Source: Sphingomonas ginsenosidivorax (GTDB lineage Bacteria > Pseudomonadota > Alphaproteobacteria > Sphingomonadales > Sphingomonadaceae). From it: a DNA stretch of 64,000 nt. Location of the stretch: the NCBI RefSeq assembly GCF_007995065.1, contig NZ_VOQR01000001.1:3414501-3478500 (forward strand), read 5' to 3'. This document shows, piece after piece, positions 51,075-60,148 of this stretch; the stretch's first letter is position 1; each line of letters opens with the position of its first letter. The translations under genes and the position numbers were made by a program. Under the pieces are notes generated by a model. That model did no database searches and had not been told where the DNA came from. It saw only the letters and a program-made list of their open reading frames with translations.

Positions 51075-51767
51075 ATGCGCGAGATCGTCTTCGACACCGA
51101 AACCACCGGCCTCAGTTTCTCCGGCGGCGACCGCATGGTCGAGATCGGCTGCGTCGAGATGATCAACCGGGTCGAGACCGGGCGTACCTTCCACGCCTAT
51201 TACCATCCCGAGCGCGACATGCCGGTCGAGGCGTTCAACGTCCATGGGCTCAGCGAGGCGTTCCTGTCCGACAAGCCGCGCTTCGGCGATGCGGTACACG
51301 AGCTGATCGACTTCATCGGCGACGCGCCGATGATCGCGCACAATGCGAGTTTCGACTTTTCCTTCCTCAACGGCGAGATGCAGCGCTGCAACCGGCCGAT
51401 CATCCACATGAACCGGATGGTCGACACGCTGCAGATCGCGCGCAGCCGCCATCCCGGGGCCAAGCATTCGCTCGATGCGCTGTGCTCGCGCTTCGGGATC
51501 GACCGCAGCCACCGCGTGCTGCACGGCGCGCTGCTCGACGCGCAGCTGCTCGCGCAAGTCTATGTCGAGCTGATGGGCGGGCGGCAGATCGGTCTGGGGC
51601 TGCTGGCGGAGGCCACTGCCGCAAGCGCCGCACCGGTCGTCGCGCCCCCGCCCCGTATCGCCCGCCCGCCGCGCATTTTCGTCGCGAGCGAGGGAGACCT
51701 TGCGGCGCATGCAGCGTTCATGAGGGGGATCAAGGATCCGATCTGGGGGGCCGCGGCGTCCGGATGA
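51075..51767 (+). CDS. dnaQ: DNA polymerase III epsilon subunit (proofreading exonuclease)
   Basis: A 230-residue DEDD exonuclease. ExoI FDTETTG (D7, E9), ExoII AHNASFDFSFL, and ExoIII HGALLDAQLLAQV place the four metal-binding acids and general-base His. A Pro/Ala-rich tail (AAPVVAPPPRIARPPRIFVA) may tether it to the polymerase. Start ATG 51075; the seven-codon extension to 51054 is rejected. It is the final gene of the origin-proximal aroE-coaE-dnaQ run. Confidence 0.96.
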   Translation: MREIVFDTETTGLSFSGGDRMVEIGCVEMINRVETGRTFHAYYHPERDMPVEAFNVHGLSEAFLSDKPRFGDAVHELIDFIGDAPMIAHNASFDFSFLNGEMQRCNRPIIHMNRMVDTLQIARSRHPGAKHSLDALCSRFGIDRSHRVLHGALLDAQLLAQVYVELMGGRQIGLGLLAEATAASAAPVVAPPPRIARPPRIFVASEGDLAAHAAFMRGIKDPIWGAAASG

Positions 51768-51816
51768 CGCCGAGCGGACGGAGCCAACAGGACCGTCAGC
51801 GTATAAGGAGACGAAA

Positions 51817-52431
51817 ATGGATATCCGGATTTCAGGTCATCAGGTCGCCACCGGCGATGCGCTCAACAGCCATGTGGAAGACCGACTCCAGGGTATCGCC
51901 GACAAGTATTTCTCCCGCGCCATTTCGGCCGAGGTGACGTTCGGCAAGGGCCCGCACGATGCCGGGTTCAAATGCGACATCGTCGCGCACGTCATGAAGG
52001 GGCTGGTGCTCAAGGGGCATGCCGAGGCCTATGACGCGCATCCCGCGTTCGACGGCGCCGCCGCGAAGATCGAGACGCAGCTGCGCCGCTACATGCGCCG
52101 CCTGAAGGATCGCCATGCCGGCGAGGCCGTCGCGGCAGCCGAGAGCATCGGCTACGACAATGCGGGCTACACCCTGTTCCAGGAAAGCGTCGAGGAAGAA
52201 GACGTCGCGGATGCGCCGCTGATCATCGCGGAGACCCGCGTCGACGTGCCCGTCGCCAGCGTGTCCGACGCGGTGATGATGCTCGATCTGCGCAATACCG
52301 CGGCGTTGCTGTTCGAGAATGCGGGCACCGGCGCGCACAACATGGTCTATCGCCGCGGCGATGGCACGATCGGCTGGGTCGAGCCGCAGCGCGCCGCCGC
52401 GTCCCCGGCTGCGACACCCCCCGCGACCTGA
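51817..52431 (+). CDS. hpf: Long ribosome hibernation promoting factor (HPF)
   Basis: A 204-residue long-form HPF. The N-terminal YfiA-like domain (MDIRISGHQVATGDALNSHV…HDAGFKCDIVAHVMKGL) binds the 30S decoding centre. A linker leads to the C-terminal dimer domain (VSDAVMMLDLRNTAALLFEN, then HNMVYRRGDGTIGWVEP), which joins two ribosomes into 100S particles. AAGGAG precedes the ATG. Its pairing with ptsN 60 bases downstream is the usual rpoN-hpf-ptsN order, with rpoN absent here. Confidence 0.95.
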   Translation: MDIRISGHQVATGDALNSHVEDRLQGIADKYFSRAISAEVTFGKGPHDAGFKCDIVAHVMKGLVLKGHAEAYDAHPAFDGAAAKIETQLRRYMRRLKDRHAGEAVAAAESIGYDNAGYTLFQESVEEEDVADAPLIIAETRVDVPVASVSDAVMMLDLRNTAALLFENAGTGAHNMVYRRGDGTIGWVEPQRAAASPAATPPAT

Positions 52432-52493
52432 CCTTTACGTCCCTGCGCGACGCGACTAGCGCTCGCGCAGGGGCAAGGATCCATTCCACGACC

Positions 52494-52961
52494 ATGAATG
52501 ATTTCAGCGATATGCTGCGCGACGACGCCGTGCTGACGGGCGTCGTCGCTGCGACAAAGAAGGCCGTGCTCCAGCAGCTCGCCGCGGTAGCGGCGACCGT
52601 GATCGACGGCGACGCGAAGATGATCACCGACAAATTGCTCGCCCGCGAGAAGCTGGGATCGACCGGGTTCGGCGGCGGTGTTGCGATCCCGCACGCCAAG
52701 ATCGATGGCCTCGAACAGGTGACCGCGGTGTTCGCACGTCTGGCGCAGCCGGTGGATTTCCAGGCGGTGGACGATCTGCCGGTCGACCTCGTCTTTCTCC
52801 TGCTGTCGCCGACCGACGCCGGTGCGGTGCACCTGAAGGCGCTTGCCCGCGTCTCGCGTCGCCTGCGCGACCAGGCCTTCCTCGCCAGGCTGCGCGGTAC
52901 GGGCTCGCGCGACACCCTCTACGCCCTGTTCGCGACCGACGATGCCCGCGATGCAGCCTGA
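52494..52961 (+). CDS. ptsN: PTS nitrogen-regulatory enzyme IIA
   Basis: A 155-residue EIIA-Ntr. The phospho-accepting His lies in GGVAIPHAKIDG near residue 67, in the family consensus. It carries no sugar specificity; in the alternate PTS it regulates potassium transport and stress functions through its phosphorylation state. Its position after hpf is conserved. It overlaps the next gene by 11 bases. Confidence 0.95.
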   Translation: MNDFSDMLRDDAVLTGVVAATKKAVLQQLAAVAATVIDGDAKMITDKLLAREKLGSTGFGGGVAIPHAKIDGLEQVTAVFARLAQPVDFQAVDDLPVDLVFLLLSPTDAGAVHLKALARVSRRLRDQAFLARLRGTGSRDTLYALFATDDARDAA

Positions 52962-53406
52962 GAGCGGCGCGCAGGCGCATTTCCGCGCGCTGGAGTCGCT
53001 CTACGCGGAAGCACCGATCAACCGGTTCTTCGAATCGTCGCTCGAGATTCCGGAGAGCGGGTTCGCGCGCATCCACTTCGCGATCGACGAACGCCATTAT
53101 CACGCCGGCGGTGCCGCGCACGGAACGAGCTATTTCAAGATGCTCGACGATGCGGCCTTCTATGCCGCCAACAGCCTCGTCACCGATCGCTTCCTGCTCA
53201 CCACCGCGTTCAACCTGCTGCTCACGCGCCCCTTGAAGGCAGGACCGGTCATTGCCGAGGGTCGCTGGATCAGCGGCAAGCGACGGGTATTCGTCGCCGA
53301 TGCGCGGCTGATCGATGCGGACGGCGAGGAAGCGGCCCGGGGAACGGGCACGTTCATGCGGTCGCGCATCCCGCTTGCCGACCTGCCGGGATACCGGATG
53401 ACATGA
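52951..53406 (+). CDS. PaaI-like hotdog thioesterase
   Basis: A 151-residue hotdog-fold protein: RIHFAIDERHYHAGGAAHGT carries the PaaI-type HGG(A)xxHG substrate motif, followed by MLDDAAFYAANSLV (long central helix with Asp). It probably hydrolyses acyl-CoA thioesters; the physiological substrate is unknown. ATG 52951 (MQPESG) is used; ATG 52942 is an alternative. It overlaps the end of ptsN, so the pair is likely co-transcribed. Confidence 0.88.
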   Translation: MQPESGAQAHFRALESLYAEAPINRFFESSLEIPESGFARIHFAIDERHYHAGGAAHGTSYFKMLDDAAFYAANSLVTDRFLLTTAFNLLLTRPLKAGPVIAEGRWISGKRRVFVADARLIDADGEEAARGTGTFMRSRIPLADLPGYRMT

Positions 53407-53416
53407 GGCCCGCGCG

Positions 53417-53740
53417 ATGAGCGGACGTCTGCCGACCGGGATGATGGCCACCGCCCTGCTCCGGCGCGTCAACGATTCCGGGGGCTCGGGGATGGTGCTC
53501 GCCAAGGGCACGTCCGACGGCACCATACTCGTGGTTGCGATCGAACGTGGTGAGCCCCCCAAGCTGTTGGAGCGCGGCCCGGGGCCGGACGGCCGCACCA
53601 TTCTGATCGACTCGACTCCGGCCGAGGATATCGACGGCTATTGGCGCCGGCGGCGCGCGCGTGACCCGGATTTATGGGTGATCGAGGTGGACATCGCAGG
53701 CGCGGAACGGTTCGCCGCTGAAACGATCCTCGACGATTGA
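53417..53740 (+). CDS. DUF1491 family protein
   Basis: A 107-residue protein with the DUF1491 layout: RLPTGMMATALLRRVNDSGG at the start, GMVLAKGTSDGTILVVAIER, then YWRRRRARDPDLWVIEVDIA with the family's aromatic-basic centre. The function is unknown; the family is largely alphaproteobacterial. It begins ten bases after the thioesterase stop. Confidence 0.9.
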   Translation: MSGRLPTGMMATALLRRVNDSGGSGMVLAKGTSDGTILVVAIERGEPPKLLERGPGPDGRTILIDSTPAEDIDGYWRRRRARDPDLWVIEVDIAGAERFAAETILDD

Positions 53741-53892
53741 CTCCAATCCCCCGTGAAACGAGGGAGATTGCAGAAGAAATCGCGTTGTGTCGGTGCGGGT
53801 GCGATCCGGGTCGATTACGCAGTCGGGGGGATGCCCGGACGATTGGCCTGGCCGATCGGGTCCGTGGTCCAACCGCATATAAACTTGAGTGA

Positions 53893-54546
53893 ATGACGAT
53901 TCTGCAGCGGGCCGCGACGATCGCAGCCATGACCTTCTCCCTCGCCGGCCTGCTTGGACACAGCACGCCTGGAAAGGCCACGGAACTCGACCGCACCGCG
54001 ATCACGACTCCCGTTTCTGTAAGTTACAACACCCTCGCCCCGGCAAATGTTCCGCAGATCGTGCCCGCCGTGACCCCCGTTTTCGAACCGGCCGTCACCC
54101 CCGCACCGATCGCCCCTGCCGAAGCCGAATCCGAAGATTTCGACTCCCTCGCCGAAGCCGTCGCCGCGCAGGATTCCGCTGCCGCCAACGAATCGCTGCA
54201 GTGCCTCGCCGGTGCGGTCTATTTCGAATCGAAGGGTGAACCGCTCGCCGGCCAGCTCGCCGTCGCTGAAGTCATCATCAACCGCGCCAAGTCGGGCCGC
54301 TTCCCCGCAGACGTCTGCGACGTCGTGACGCAGCGTGGCCAGTTCAGCTTCGTGCGCGGCGGCCATATCCCGACGATCACCGCGGGCAAGGCCTATCGCA
54401 CCGCGATCGCCGTCGCCAAGGTCGCGCTTGCCAGCGCCTGGAACAGCCCCGCCCCCAAGGCGCTGTTCTTCAACACGCCGAACCGCTCGCCGGGCGGCCG
54501 CCTCACCAAGATCGCGGCGATCGGCAACCACATCTTCTATCGTTGA
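53893..54546 (+). CDS. Exported cell wall hydrolase (SleB-like)
   Basis: A 217-residue protein. A signal peptide (ILQRAATIAAMTFSLAGLLG) leads to a Pro/Ala-rich linker (VPAVTPVFEPAVTPAPIAPA) and a C-terminal hydrolase_2/SleB domain: LQCLAGAVYFESKGEPLAGQ, where Glu is the catalytic acid, then VAEVIINRAKSGRFP and GQFSFVRGG. Such enzymes are probable lytic transglycosylases acting on peptidoglycan. A terminator follows. It has no obvious partner gene. Confidence 0.9.
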   Translation: MTILQRAATIAAMTFSLAGLLGHSTPGKATELDRTAITTPVSVSYNTLAPANVPQIVPAVTPVFEPAVTPAPIAPAEAESEDFDSLAEAVAAQDSAAANESLQCLAGAVYFESKGEPLAGQLAVAEVIINRAKSGRFPADVCDVVTQRGQFSFVRGGHIPTITAGKAYRTAIAVAKVALASAWNSPAPKALFFNTPNRSPGGRLTKIAAIGNHIFYR

Positions 54547-54593
54547 TCCGCACGCGCCGGGGCCCCTGCTCCACCCGCTGCCGATGACCGACC

Positions 54594-54636
54594 AATCCGC
54601 GAACGGGCTTGCCCTGTTCGCGGATTGTTCTATTTC
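54594..54636 (+). terminator. Terminator after the SleB-like gene
   Basis: AATCCGCGAAC (54594-54604) pairs perfectly with GTTCGCGGATT (54616-54626) across an 11-base loop and is followed by GTTCTATTTC. It lies between the hydrolase stop and the mmcB start. Confidence 0.65.
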
Positions 54637-54642
54637 TGGGCC

Positions 54643-55149
54643 ATGCTCGATGTCCCTTCCCGCCCCCCCGCCTCGTGCGTCGACGCGCCCGGTTCGCCCC
54701 TTTGTGCCGCGGATGTCACCCGCGGCGTGACGCGCATGCTGTTGCGGCACGACCTGACCGCGATGGCAGAGGTTCCGCTCGACGGTGGCCGACGGGCCGA
54801 TCTGATGGCGCTCGACGCGCGCGGGCAGATCGTGATCATCGAGATCAAGGTGTCGCGCGCCGACCTGCTGGGCGACGGCAAATGGCCCGATTACCTGGCG
54901 CATTGCGATCGCTATTACTGGGCGGTGCCAGCGGGATTCGACATCGGCCCGCTGGACGGGTCGGCGTTCCTGCCCGGGCGGACCGGGATCATCGTCGCCG
55001 ATCGCTACGACGCGGCGATCGTCCGCGAGGCACACTCCACCCCCCTGCCCGCGCATGTCCGCAAGCGCTGTACGCTGGCGTTCGGCCGGCGCGCGGCGCG
55101 GCGGCTGATCGGGGTGGTCGATCCCGATGCGGACGGACTGGCCTTCTAG
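54643..55149 (+). CDS. mmcB: MmcB family DNA repair protein
   Basis: A 168-residue protein of the MmcB (DUF1052) family. Its core is a PD-(D/E)XK nuclease-like pattern: LTAMAEVPLDGGRRADLMAL, VIIEIKVSRADLLGDGKWPD (E-I-K), then YLAHCDRYYWAVPAGFD. In Caulobacter MmcB is an SOS-regulated protein that protects against mitomycin C-like damage. ATG 54643 (MLDVPS) is preferred to the TTG-led frame at 54625. No LexA box was recognised upstream. Confidence 0.9.
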   Translation: MLDVPSRPPASCVDAPGSPLCAADVTRGVTRMLLRHDLTAMAEVPLDGGRRADLMALDARGQIVIIEIKVSRADLLGDGKWPDYLAHCDRYYWAVPAGFDIGPLDGSAFLPGRTGIIVADRYDAAIVREAHSTPLPAHVRKRCTLAFGRRAARRLIGVVDPDADGLAF

Positions 55150-55177
55150 CGCGCCGGCAGCCCGCCCGGGGGGACGA

Positions 55178-55774
55178 TCAGAATTTCGGGCCCGACACGG
55201 CCTTCTGCGTCTTTTTCGGCGCGTCCTCGAGCAGCTTGGTCACCACCGGATTGCGGCTGTCCTGCTTGGCATAGGCGCGTGCCGACATGCCGGCGATGAT
55301 ATCGGCCTGGTCGGGATCGGCGCCCTCGTTCAGCAGGATGCGGATCATGGCGATGTCGCGGCGCTGCACGGCGCGGATCAGCGGCGTCTCGCCCGCCGAG
55401 TTGCCGAGGTTCGGATTGGCTTTCGCCGCGGTCAGGATCGGGATCATCCCCGTCTGCCCCATCGTCACGGCAAGGAGCAGCGGCGTGTTGCCCTTGCCGT
55501 CGCGCATGTTCGCGTCGGCGCCCTTCTGCAGCAGGAAGCGCAGATAGGTCTCGTCGCCGCGCTTGATGACGATGTGCAGCGCCCCCTCGCCCGTCGTCAC
55601 GTCACGCGCGTTGACGATGTTGCTGCCCGGCCTGCCGAGCATTTCGAGCACCTCGTTGTTCTTCGCGTCGCGCACCGCGGACAGGAACTTGTATCCGGCC
55701 GATTGCTGCTGCGCGAGCGCGGGCGCGCCGGAGGTCAGCAGCAGGGCCGTCAGGAACAGGCGGAAGGGCGACAT
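55178..55774 (-). CDS. Exported ankyrin-repeat protein
   Basis: A 198-residue protein with a signal peptide (SPFRLFLTALLLTSGAPALA, cut before QQQ) and four or so ankyrin repeats: EGALHIVIKRGDETYLRFLL; QKGADANMRDGKGNTPLLLA; KANPNLGNSAGETPLIRAVQ; and NEGADPDQADIIAG. The periplasmic location suggests a scaffold or binding role. It stands alone, convergent with mmcB and divergent from SCO1. Confidence 0.9.
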   Translation of the reverse strand: MSPFRLFLTALLLTSGAPALAQQQSAGYKFLSAVRDAKNNEVLEMLGRPGSNIVNARDVTTGEGALHIVIKRGDETYLRFLLQKGADANMRDGKGNTPLLLAVTMGQTGMIPILTAAKANPNLGNSAGETPLIRAVQRRDIAMIRILLNEGADPDQADIIAGMSARAYAKQDSRNPVVTKLLEDAPKKTQKAVSGPKF

Positions 55775-55848
55775 AGCGGATATCCTCGAAGCCGGGCTTT
55801 TGCCGACGCTTGCGCTGCAACCGCTAACAGATCAAGGCTGGCGTCATC

Positions 55849-56436
55849 ATGAACATCGTCCGCCATGTCCTGTTCGGGGCGCTCGCCCTGGCCGCCTGCA
55901 GCCCGACGCCGGTCGCTCCGGCCCGCCCCCCGCTCGAAGGGGCCCGGATCGGCGGACCGTTCACGCTGACCGACCAGGATGGCCGCACCGTGTCCGACCG
56001 CGATTTCGCAGGCAAATACCGGATCATGTACTTCGGCTACACCTTCTGCCCCGATGTCTGCCCGACCGACGTCCAGGCGATCGGCGCCGCGCTGAAGACG
56101 CTGGAAGCGAGCGACCCGGCGGTCGCCGCCAAGGTCGTCCCGGTCTTCGTCACCGTCGATCCGGCGCGCGATACGCCTCCGGTGCTCAAGGCCTTCGTAT
56201 CGGCGTTCCACCCGCGCATGGTCGGGCTGACGGGAACGCCGCAGCAGATCGAGGCCGTGAAGAAGGAATTCGCGATCTTCTCCGCCAAGGGCGATCCCGC
56301 ACCCGGTGGCGGTTACCTCGTAAACCACAGCCGCCAGACCTATCTGATGGGGCCGGACGGCAAGCCGATCGCGCTGCTGCCCCAGGAACAGGGACCGAAA
56401 GCCGTGGCCGACGAAATCAAGCGGTGGGTTCGTTGA
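55849..56436 (+). CDS. SCO1/SenC family copper-binding protein
   Basis: A 195-residue lipoprotein-like protein: the signal ends LFGALALAACSP, a lipobox with Cys17. The thioredoxin-like domain carries FGYTFCPDVCPTD (C-x-x-x-C copper site) and the distal His in GGYLVNHSRQTYLM. SCO proteins deliver copper to the CuA centre of cytochrome oxidase or act as thiol reductants. It overlaps the next gene by four bases (TTGA). Confidence 0.95.
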   Translation: MNIVRHVLFGALALAACSPTPVAPARPPLEGARIGGPFTLTDQDGRTVSDRDFAGKYRIMYFGYTFCPDVCPTDVQAIGAALKTLEASDPAVAAKVVPVFVTVDPARDTPPVLKAFVSAFHPRMVGLTGTPQQIEAVKKEFAIFSAKGDPAPGGGYLVNHSRQTYLMGPDGKPIALLPQEQGPKAVADEIKRWVR

Positions 56437-56864
56437 GCCGCTTCTGGGAAACCACGCCGATCGAACAGCTCGACCGCGGCCAGTGGGAGGCGCTGTGCGA
56501 CGGCTGCGGCAAATGCTGCATCCACAAGCTGGAGGACGAGGATACCGGGGAGCTGGTCCCGACCAACGTCGCCTGCCGCCTGCTCGACCGGCGCAGCGGG
56601 CAGTGTTCCGACTATCGCCACCGCCATGCCTATGTCCCCGAATGCGTCCGGCTGACGACGGGCAACGTCCACGGGATCGACTGGCTGCCCAGCACCTGCG
56701 CCTACCGCCTCCGCGCGGCGGGCGAGGCGCTGCCCGAATGGCATTACCTCGTCTGCGGCGACCGCGAGGCGGTCCACCGCGCCAAGCAATCGGTACGCGG
56801 CTGGACGGTCAGCGAGGACGAGGCCGGCGAGCTCGAATATCATGTGGTCGAGCGCGAGCTGTGA
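56433..56864 (+). CDS. YcgN/UPF0260 family cysteine-cluster protein
   Basis: A 143-residue protein. It carries the UPF0260 signature: FWETTPIEQLDRGQWEALCD then GCGKCCIHKLEDEDTGEL, TNVACRLLD, and the later TCAYR and LVCGD cysteines, a likely metal (Fe-S or zinc) site. The start is a TTG at 56433 within a TTGA overlap of the SCO1 stop; a GTG at 56424 is also possible. Its function is unknown. Confidence 0.9.
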   Translation: MSRFWETTPIEQLDRGQWEALCDGCGKCCIHKLEDEDTGELVPTNVACRLLDRRSGQCSDYRHRHAYVPECVRLTTGNVHGIDWLPSTCAYRLRAAGEALPEWHYLVCGDREAVHRAKQSVRGWTVSEDEAGELEYHVVEREL

Positions 56865-56871
56865 TCCGCAG

Positions 56872-57546
56872 GTGATCGACGGCCTCGACATCGTCCGCCA
56901 CCCGCGTGCCCGGCGTGCGCGGCTGTCGATCGATCCGGCCAGCGGCCGGGCAAAGCTGGTCCTGCCGAAGCGCGCGGCGCTGAAACCCGTGCTGGCCTGG
57001 GCGGAAGAGAAGGCGGGCTGGCTCGCCGAGCAGCGCGCCCGCCTGCCACAGGCGCGTCCGTTCGCGCCCGGTGCGGTGGTGACCGTGGCCGACGAACCGC
57101 TGACGATCGCCTGGCAGCAAGGCGCGCGGCGCACGCTGGTCCGTGACGGCGATACGCTCTCGCTGTCCGGTCCGATCGAGACCGTGCCGCGCCGGGTCGA
57201 GGCGTGGATCAAGCGCGTCGCGCTCGACCGCCTGGCCCAGGAAACCGCCGAATTCGCCGCGAAAGCGGGCGTTTCGGTGACCCGCGTGACGATCGGCGAT
57301 CCGACGGGCCGCTGGGGCAGCTGTGCGTCGAGCGGGGCGATCCGCTACAGCTGGCGGCTGATCCTCGCCCCCGGCTGGGTCCGTCGCGCGACCGTCGCGC
57401 ACGAAGTCGCGCACCGCGTACACATGAACCATGCACCGGTGTTCCACGCGCTCGTCGCCGAGCTGCTCGACAGCGACCCGATGCCCGCGCGCGCATGGCT
57501 GCGCACGCACGGCGCCGCGCTTCACTGGATCGGTCGGTCGTCCTGA
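56872..57546 (+). CDS. YgjP-type (DUF45) metallopeptidase
   Basis: A 224-residue protein of the YgjP/DUF45 family. The N-terminus (IDGLDIVRHPRARRARLSID) leads to the zinc peptidase core: ASSGAIRYSWRLILAPGWVR and the catalytic HExxH in VAHEVAHRVHMNH followed by FHALV. Relatives are predicted metal-dependent proteases. The GTG at 56872 fits the family N-terminus; the ATG at 56842 would overlap the YcgN-like gene by 23 bases. Its last 25 bases overlap the convergent PBP gene. Confidence 0.87.
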   Translation: MIDGLDIVRHPRARRARLSIDPASGRAKLVLPKRAALKPVLAWAEEKAGWLAEQRARLPQARPFAPGAVVTVADEPLTIAWQQGARRTLVRDGDTLSLSGPIETVPRRVEAWIKRVALDRLAQETAEFAAKAGVSVTRVTIGDPTGRWGSCASSGAIRYSWRLILAPGWVRRATVAHEVAHRVHMNHAPVFHALVAELLDSDPMPARAWLRTHGAALHWIGRSS

Positions 57547-59675
57547 TTGCGCTCGCGCGGTACGTCGCGCTGTAGCGGCTGACGCCCGGCCGGCCCGTCG
57601 CGCCGCGGCAGATCGCGGCCGGACCCGTCACGCGCGGGGGCATCGCGGCCGGTGACCCGGTCGATCCAGTCCTGGTTCAACTGCTGCGGCGGCACCGGGG
57701 CCTGCTGATCGCCCTCGATCACCGGGACGCTACCGTCGTCCTCTGGCGCCTGCTGTACCGGCGCCGGGCGCTCGATCGGGTTGCCATCGGCATCGACCAT
57801 CTGCCCGGACTCGCCATTGTCGGGCTGGCCGAAATAGCTCTCCTCGTCGGGCTCCAGCTGCCATTCGGGCAACGTCACCTGCGTTTCGAACTGCTCGATC
57901 GGGCGGTTGGCGGTCGCGGGCTTCATGAATGCGGCCCAGGCGCGCGCCGGCGCCGTCCCGCCGTGCAGCCCCGCGATCGGGCGCGCATCGTCGCGACCCA
58001 TCCACACGCCGGTCGTGATCCCGCTCGAGAAGCCCAGGAACCAGCCGTCCTTCGACGAACTCGTCGTACCCGTCTTGCCCGCGACCGGCCGGCCGATCTG
58101 CGCGGCGCGGCCCGTGCCGGTATTGACCGCGGTCTGCAGCAGGTCGGTCATCTCCGCCGCGACATAGGGCGCGACCAGCACATGGCTGCGGTCGACCTCG
58201 TGCGTGTAGATCGTCTGTCCGTTCGAGCTGACCCGGGTGATGCCGTACGGCGTCACCGCCACGCCCTTGCTGGCGACGCTGGCGAAGGCGCGGGTCATGT
58301 CGAGCAGGCGCACCTCCGAGGTGCCGAGCACCATCGAGGGATGGGTGTTGACCGGCGTGGTGATCCCGAACCGACGCGCCATGTCGGCGACCGTCGCGAA
58401 GCCGACCTCCTGGCCGAGTTTCGCCGCGACGGTGTTGAGCGAATAGGCGAACGCGGTGCGGAGCGACACGGCGCCCGAGTTGCGACGCGAATCGTTGCGC
58501 GGGCTCCACCCGCCGATCGTGACGGGTTCGTCGACGATCGAATCCTCGGGCTTGTGGCCTGCTTCGAGCGCGGCGAGATAGACGAACAGCTTGAATGCGG
58601 AGCCGGGCTGGCGGACCGCCTGCGTCGCGCGGTTGTAGATCGACGACACATAGTCCTTGCCGCCGACCATCGCGCGCACCCCGCCGTCGCGGTCGAGCGC
58701 GACCAGCGCGCCCTGCGCACCCGCGGGTGCGTTGGCGCGGATCGCGGCGTCGGCCTGGCGCTGCATCGACAGGTCGAGCGTCGTCCAGACCTCGAGTGGC
58801 TGCGTCGTTTCGTCGATCAGCGTGTCGAGCTGCGGCAGCGCCCAGTCGGTGAAATAGCGTACGCTGTTCTGCTTGGGCTCGGGCGCGAGCTTCAATCCCT
58901 GGATGTCGGCGGCGGCGGCTTGCGACGCGGTAATGGCCCCCGTTTCCTCCATCGTCCTGATGACGACGCCGGCGCGACCGACCGCGGCCTCGGCATCGGC
59001 GGTCGGCGAATAGTTGGACGGCGCCTTGACCAGCCCTGCGATCACCGCGGCCTCGGCGAGGCTCAGATGGTCCGCGCCATGCCCGAAGAACTTCCGGCTA
59101 GCGGCATCGATGCCGTAGGCGCCGCCGCCATAATAGACCTTGTTGAGATAGAGCTCGAGAATCTGGTCCTTGGTGAACGCGCGCTCGATCGCGAAGGCGA
59201 GGATCGCCTCCTGGAATTTCCGCGCGAATTTCTTCTGGTTGTTGAGGAAGACGTTGCGGGCGAGCTGCTGCGTGATCGTCGACCCGCCCTGCGTGAACCG
59301 GCCGCGGTCCCAGCGCACCTTGATCGAGCGTGCGACGCCGATCGGATCGACGCCCAGATGCGAGCGGAAGCGGCGATCCTCGACCGAGATGGTCGCGTCG
59401 CGCATCACCTGCGGGATCTCGCTATAGGGCAGCCACTCGCCATAGCTCGGCCCGAGCGAGACGATGACCGTCCCGTCCGCGGCATGGACGCGGATCATCT
59501 GGCCGTTGGGCGAGGATTTCAGGCTGTCGAACGACGGCAGCTGCGACTTGGCGACATAGACCGCGATCACCAGCGCGGCGAAGGCGAGGACGGCCAGACC
59601 GACGAGCAGCTGGATCAGGATGATCAGCCGGCGGCGCCATCGGGGACGGGGGGGACGCGCACGAGCCATGAACAT
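57522..59675 (-). CDS. Class A penicillin-binding protein (PBP1A-like)
   Basis: A 717-residue bifunctional peptidoglycan synthase. One N-terminal membrane helix (LIILIQLLVGLAVLAFAALV) is followed by the GT51 glycosyltransferase (SVEDRRFRSHLGVDPIGVAR, GGSTITQQLARNVFL, KVYYGGGAYGIDAA) and the transpeptidase (PGSAFKLFV near residue 358, SLN-like YSLN, KTGTTSS near 536). The C-terminus is a long Pro/Gln/Asp-rich tail (PAPVQQAPEDDGSVPV…) that is not conserved. An alternative start is ATG 59669. It is convergent with the YgjP-like gene. Confidence 0.96.
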   Translation of the reverse strand: MFMARARPPRPRWRRRLIILIQLLVGLAVLAFAALVIAVYVAKSQLPSFDSLKSSPNGQMIRVHAADGTVIVSLGPSYGEWLPYSEIPQVMRDATISVEDRRFRSHLGVDPIGVARSIKVRWDRGRFTQGGSTITQQLARNVFLNNQKKFARKFQEAILAFAIERAFTKDQILELYLNKVYYGGGAYGIDAASRKFFGHGADHLSLAEAAVIAGLVKAPSNYSPTADAEAAVGRAGVVIRTMEETGAITASQAAAADIQGLKLAPEPKQNSVRYFTDWALPQLDTLIDETTQPLEVWTTLDLSMQRQADAAIRANAPAGAQGALVALDRDGGVRAMVGGKDYVSSIYNRATQAVRQPGSAFKLFVYLAALEAGHKPEDSIVDEPVTIGGWSPRNDSRRNSGAVSLRTAFAYSLNTVAAKLGQEVGFATVADMARRFGITTPVNTHPSMVLGTSEVRLLDMTRAFASVASKGVAVTPYGITRVSSNGQTIYTHEVDRSHVLVAPYVAAEMTDLLQTAVNTGTGRAAQIGRPVAGKTGTTSSSKDGWFLGFSSGITTGVWMGRDDARPIAGLHGGTAPARAWAAFMKPATANRPIEQFETQVTLPEWQLEPDEESYFGQPDNGESGQMVDADGNPIERPAPVQQAPEDDGSVPVIEGDQQAPVPPQQLNQDWIDRVTGRDAPARDGSGRDLPRRDGPAGRQPLQRDVPRERNQDDRPIQ

Positions 59676-59715
59676 GCGCGAAATACGCGCTAACCGCAGG
59701 GCCTACAAGCGAAGA

Positions 59716-60117
59716 TCACCCGGTTCGGCGCGCGCGGAACTCGAGTGCGACCGAATTCATGCAATAGCGCAGGCCCGTCGGCGGCGGTCCGTCGTCGACG
59801 ACATGGCCGAGATGACTGTCGCAGCGCGCACACCGCGTCTCGGTGCGGGTCATGCCGTGGTTCGCATCGCTATGGTCGGTGATCGCGTCGGTCGATGCGG
59901 GGCGCGTGAAACTCGGCCAGCCCGACCCGGACTCATATTTGTCCGCGCTGTCGAACAGCGGGTTGCCGCACGCCGCGCAGCGATAGATCCCGTCGGCCCT
60001 GGTATCGGTGAGGGCACCGCTGAACGCGGGTTCGGTCCCGGCTTCCCGCAGCACGTGGTACTGCACGGGGGTCAGACGCCGACGCCATTCGGCCTCGGAG
60101 AGGTTCAGCTGGTCCAT
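59716..60117 (-). CDS. msrB: Peptide-methionine (R)-S-oxide reductase
   Basis: A 133-residue MsrB. Zinc is held by two C-x-x-C motifs (YRCAACGNPLFDS and RCARCDSHLGHV); the catalytic Cys is in GLRYCMNSVAL. SGSGWPSFTRP is the substrate-pocket signature. It repairs oxidised methionine with thioredoxin. ATG 60117 (MDQLNLSEAEW) is chosen; the frame to 60174 is longer but overlaps the FAD gene. It lies between the PBP and FAD-oxidoreductase genes, all on the minus strand. Confidence 0.96.
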   Translation of the reverse strand: MDQLNLSEAEWRRRLTPVQYHVLREAGTEPAFSGALTDTRADGIYRCAACGNPLFDSADKYESGSGWPSFTRPASTDAITDHSDANHGMTRTETRCARCDSHLGHVVDDGPPPTGLRYCMNSVALEFRARRTG

Positions 60118-60148
60118 CGGATGACCGTCGTACCGGAACGGCCCTGGG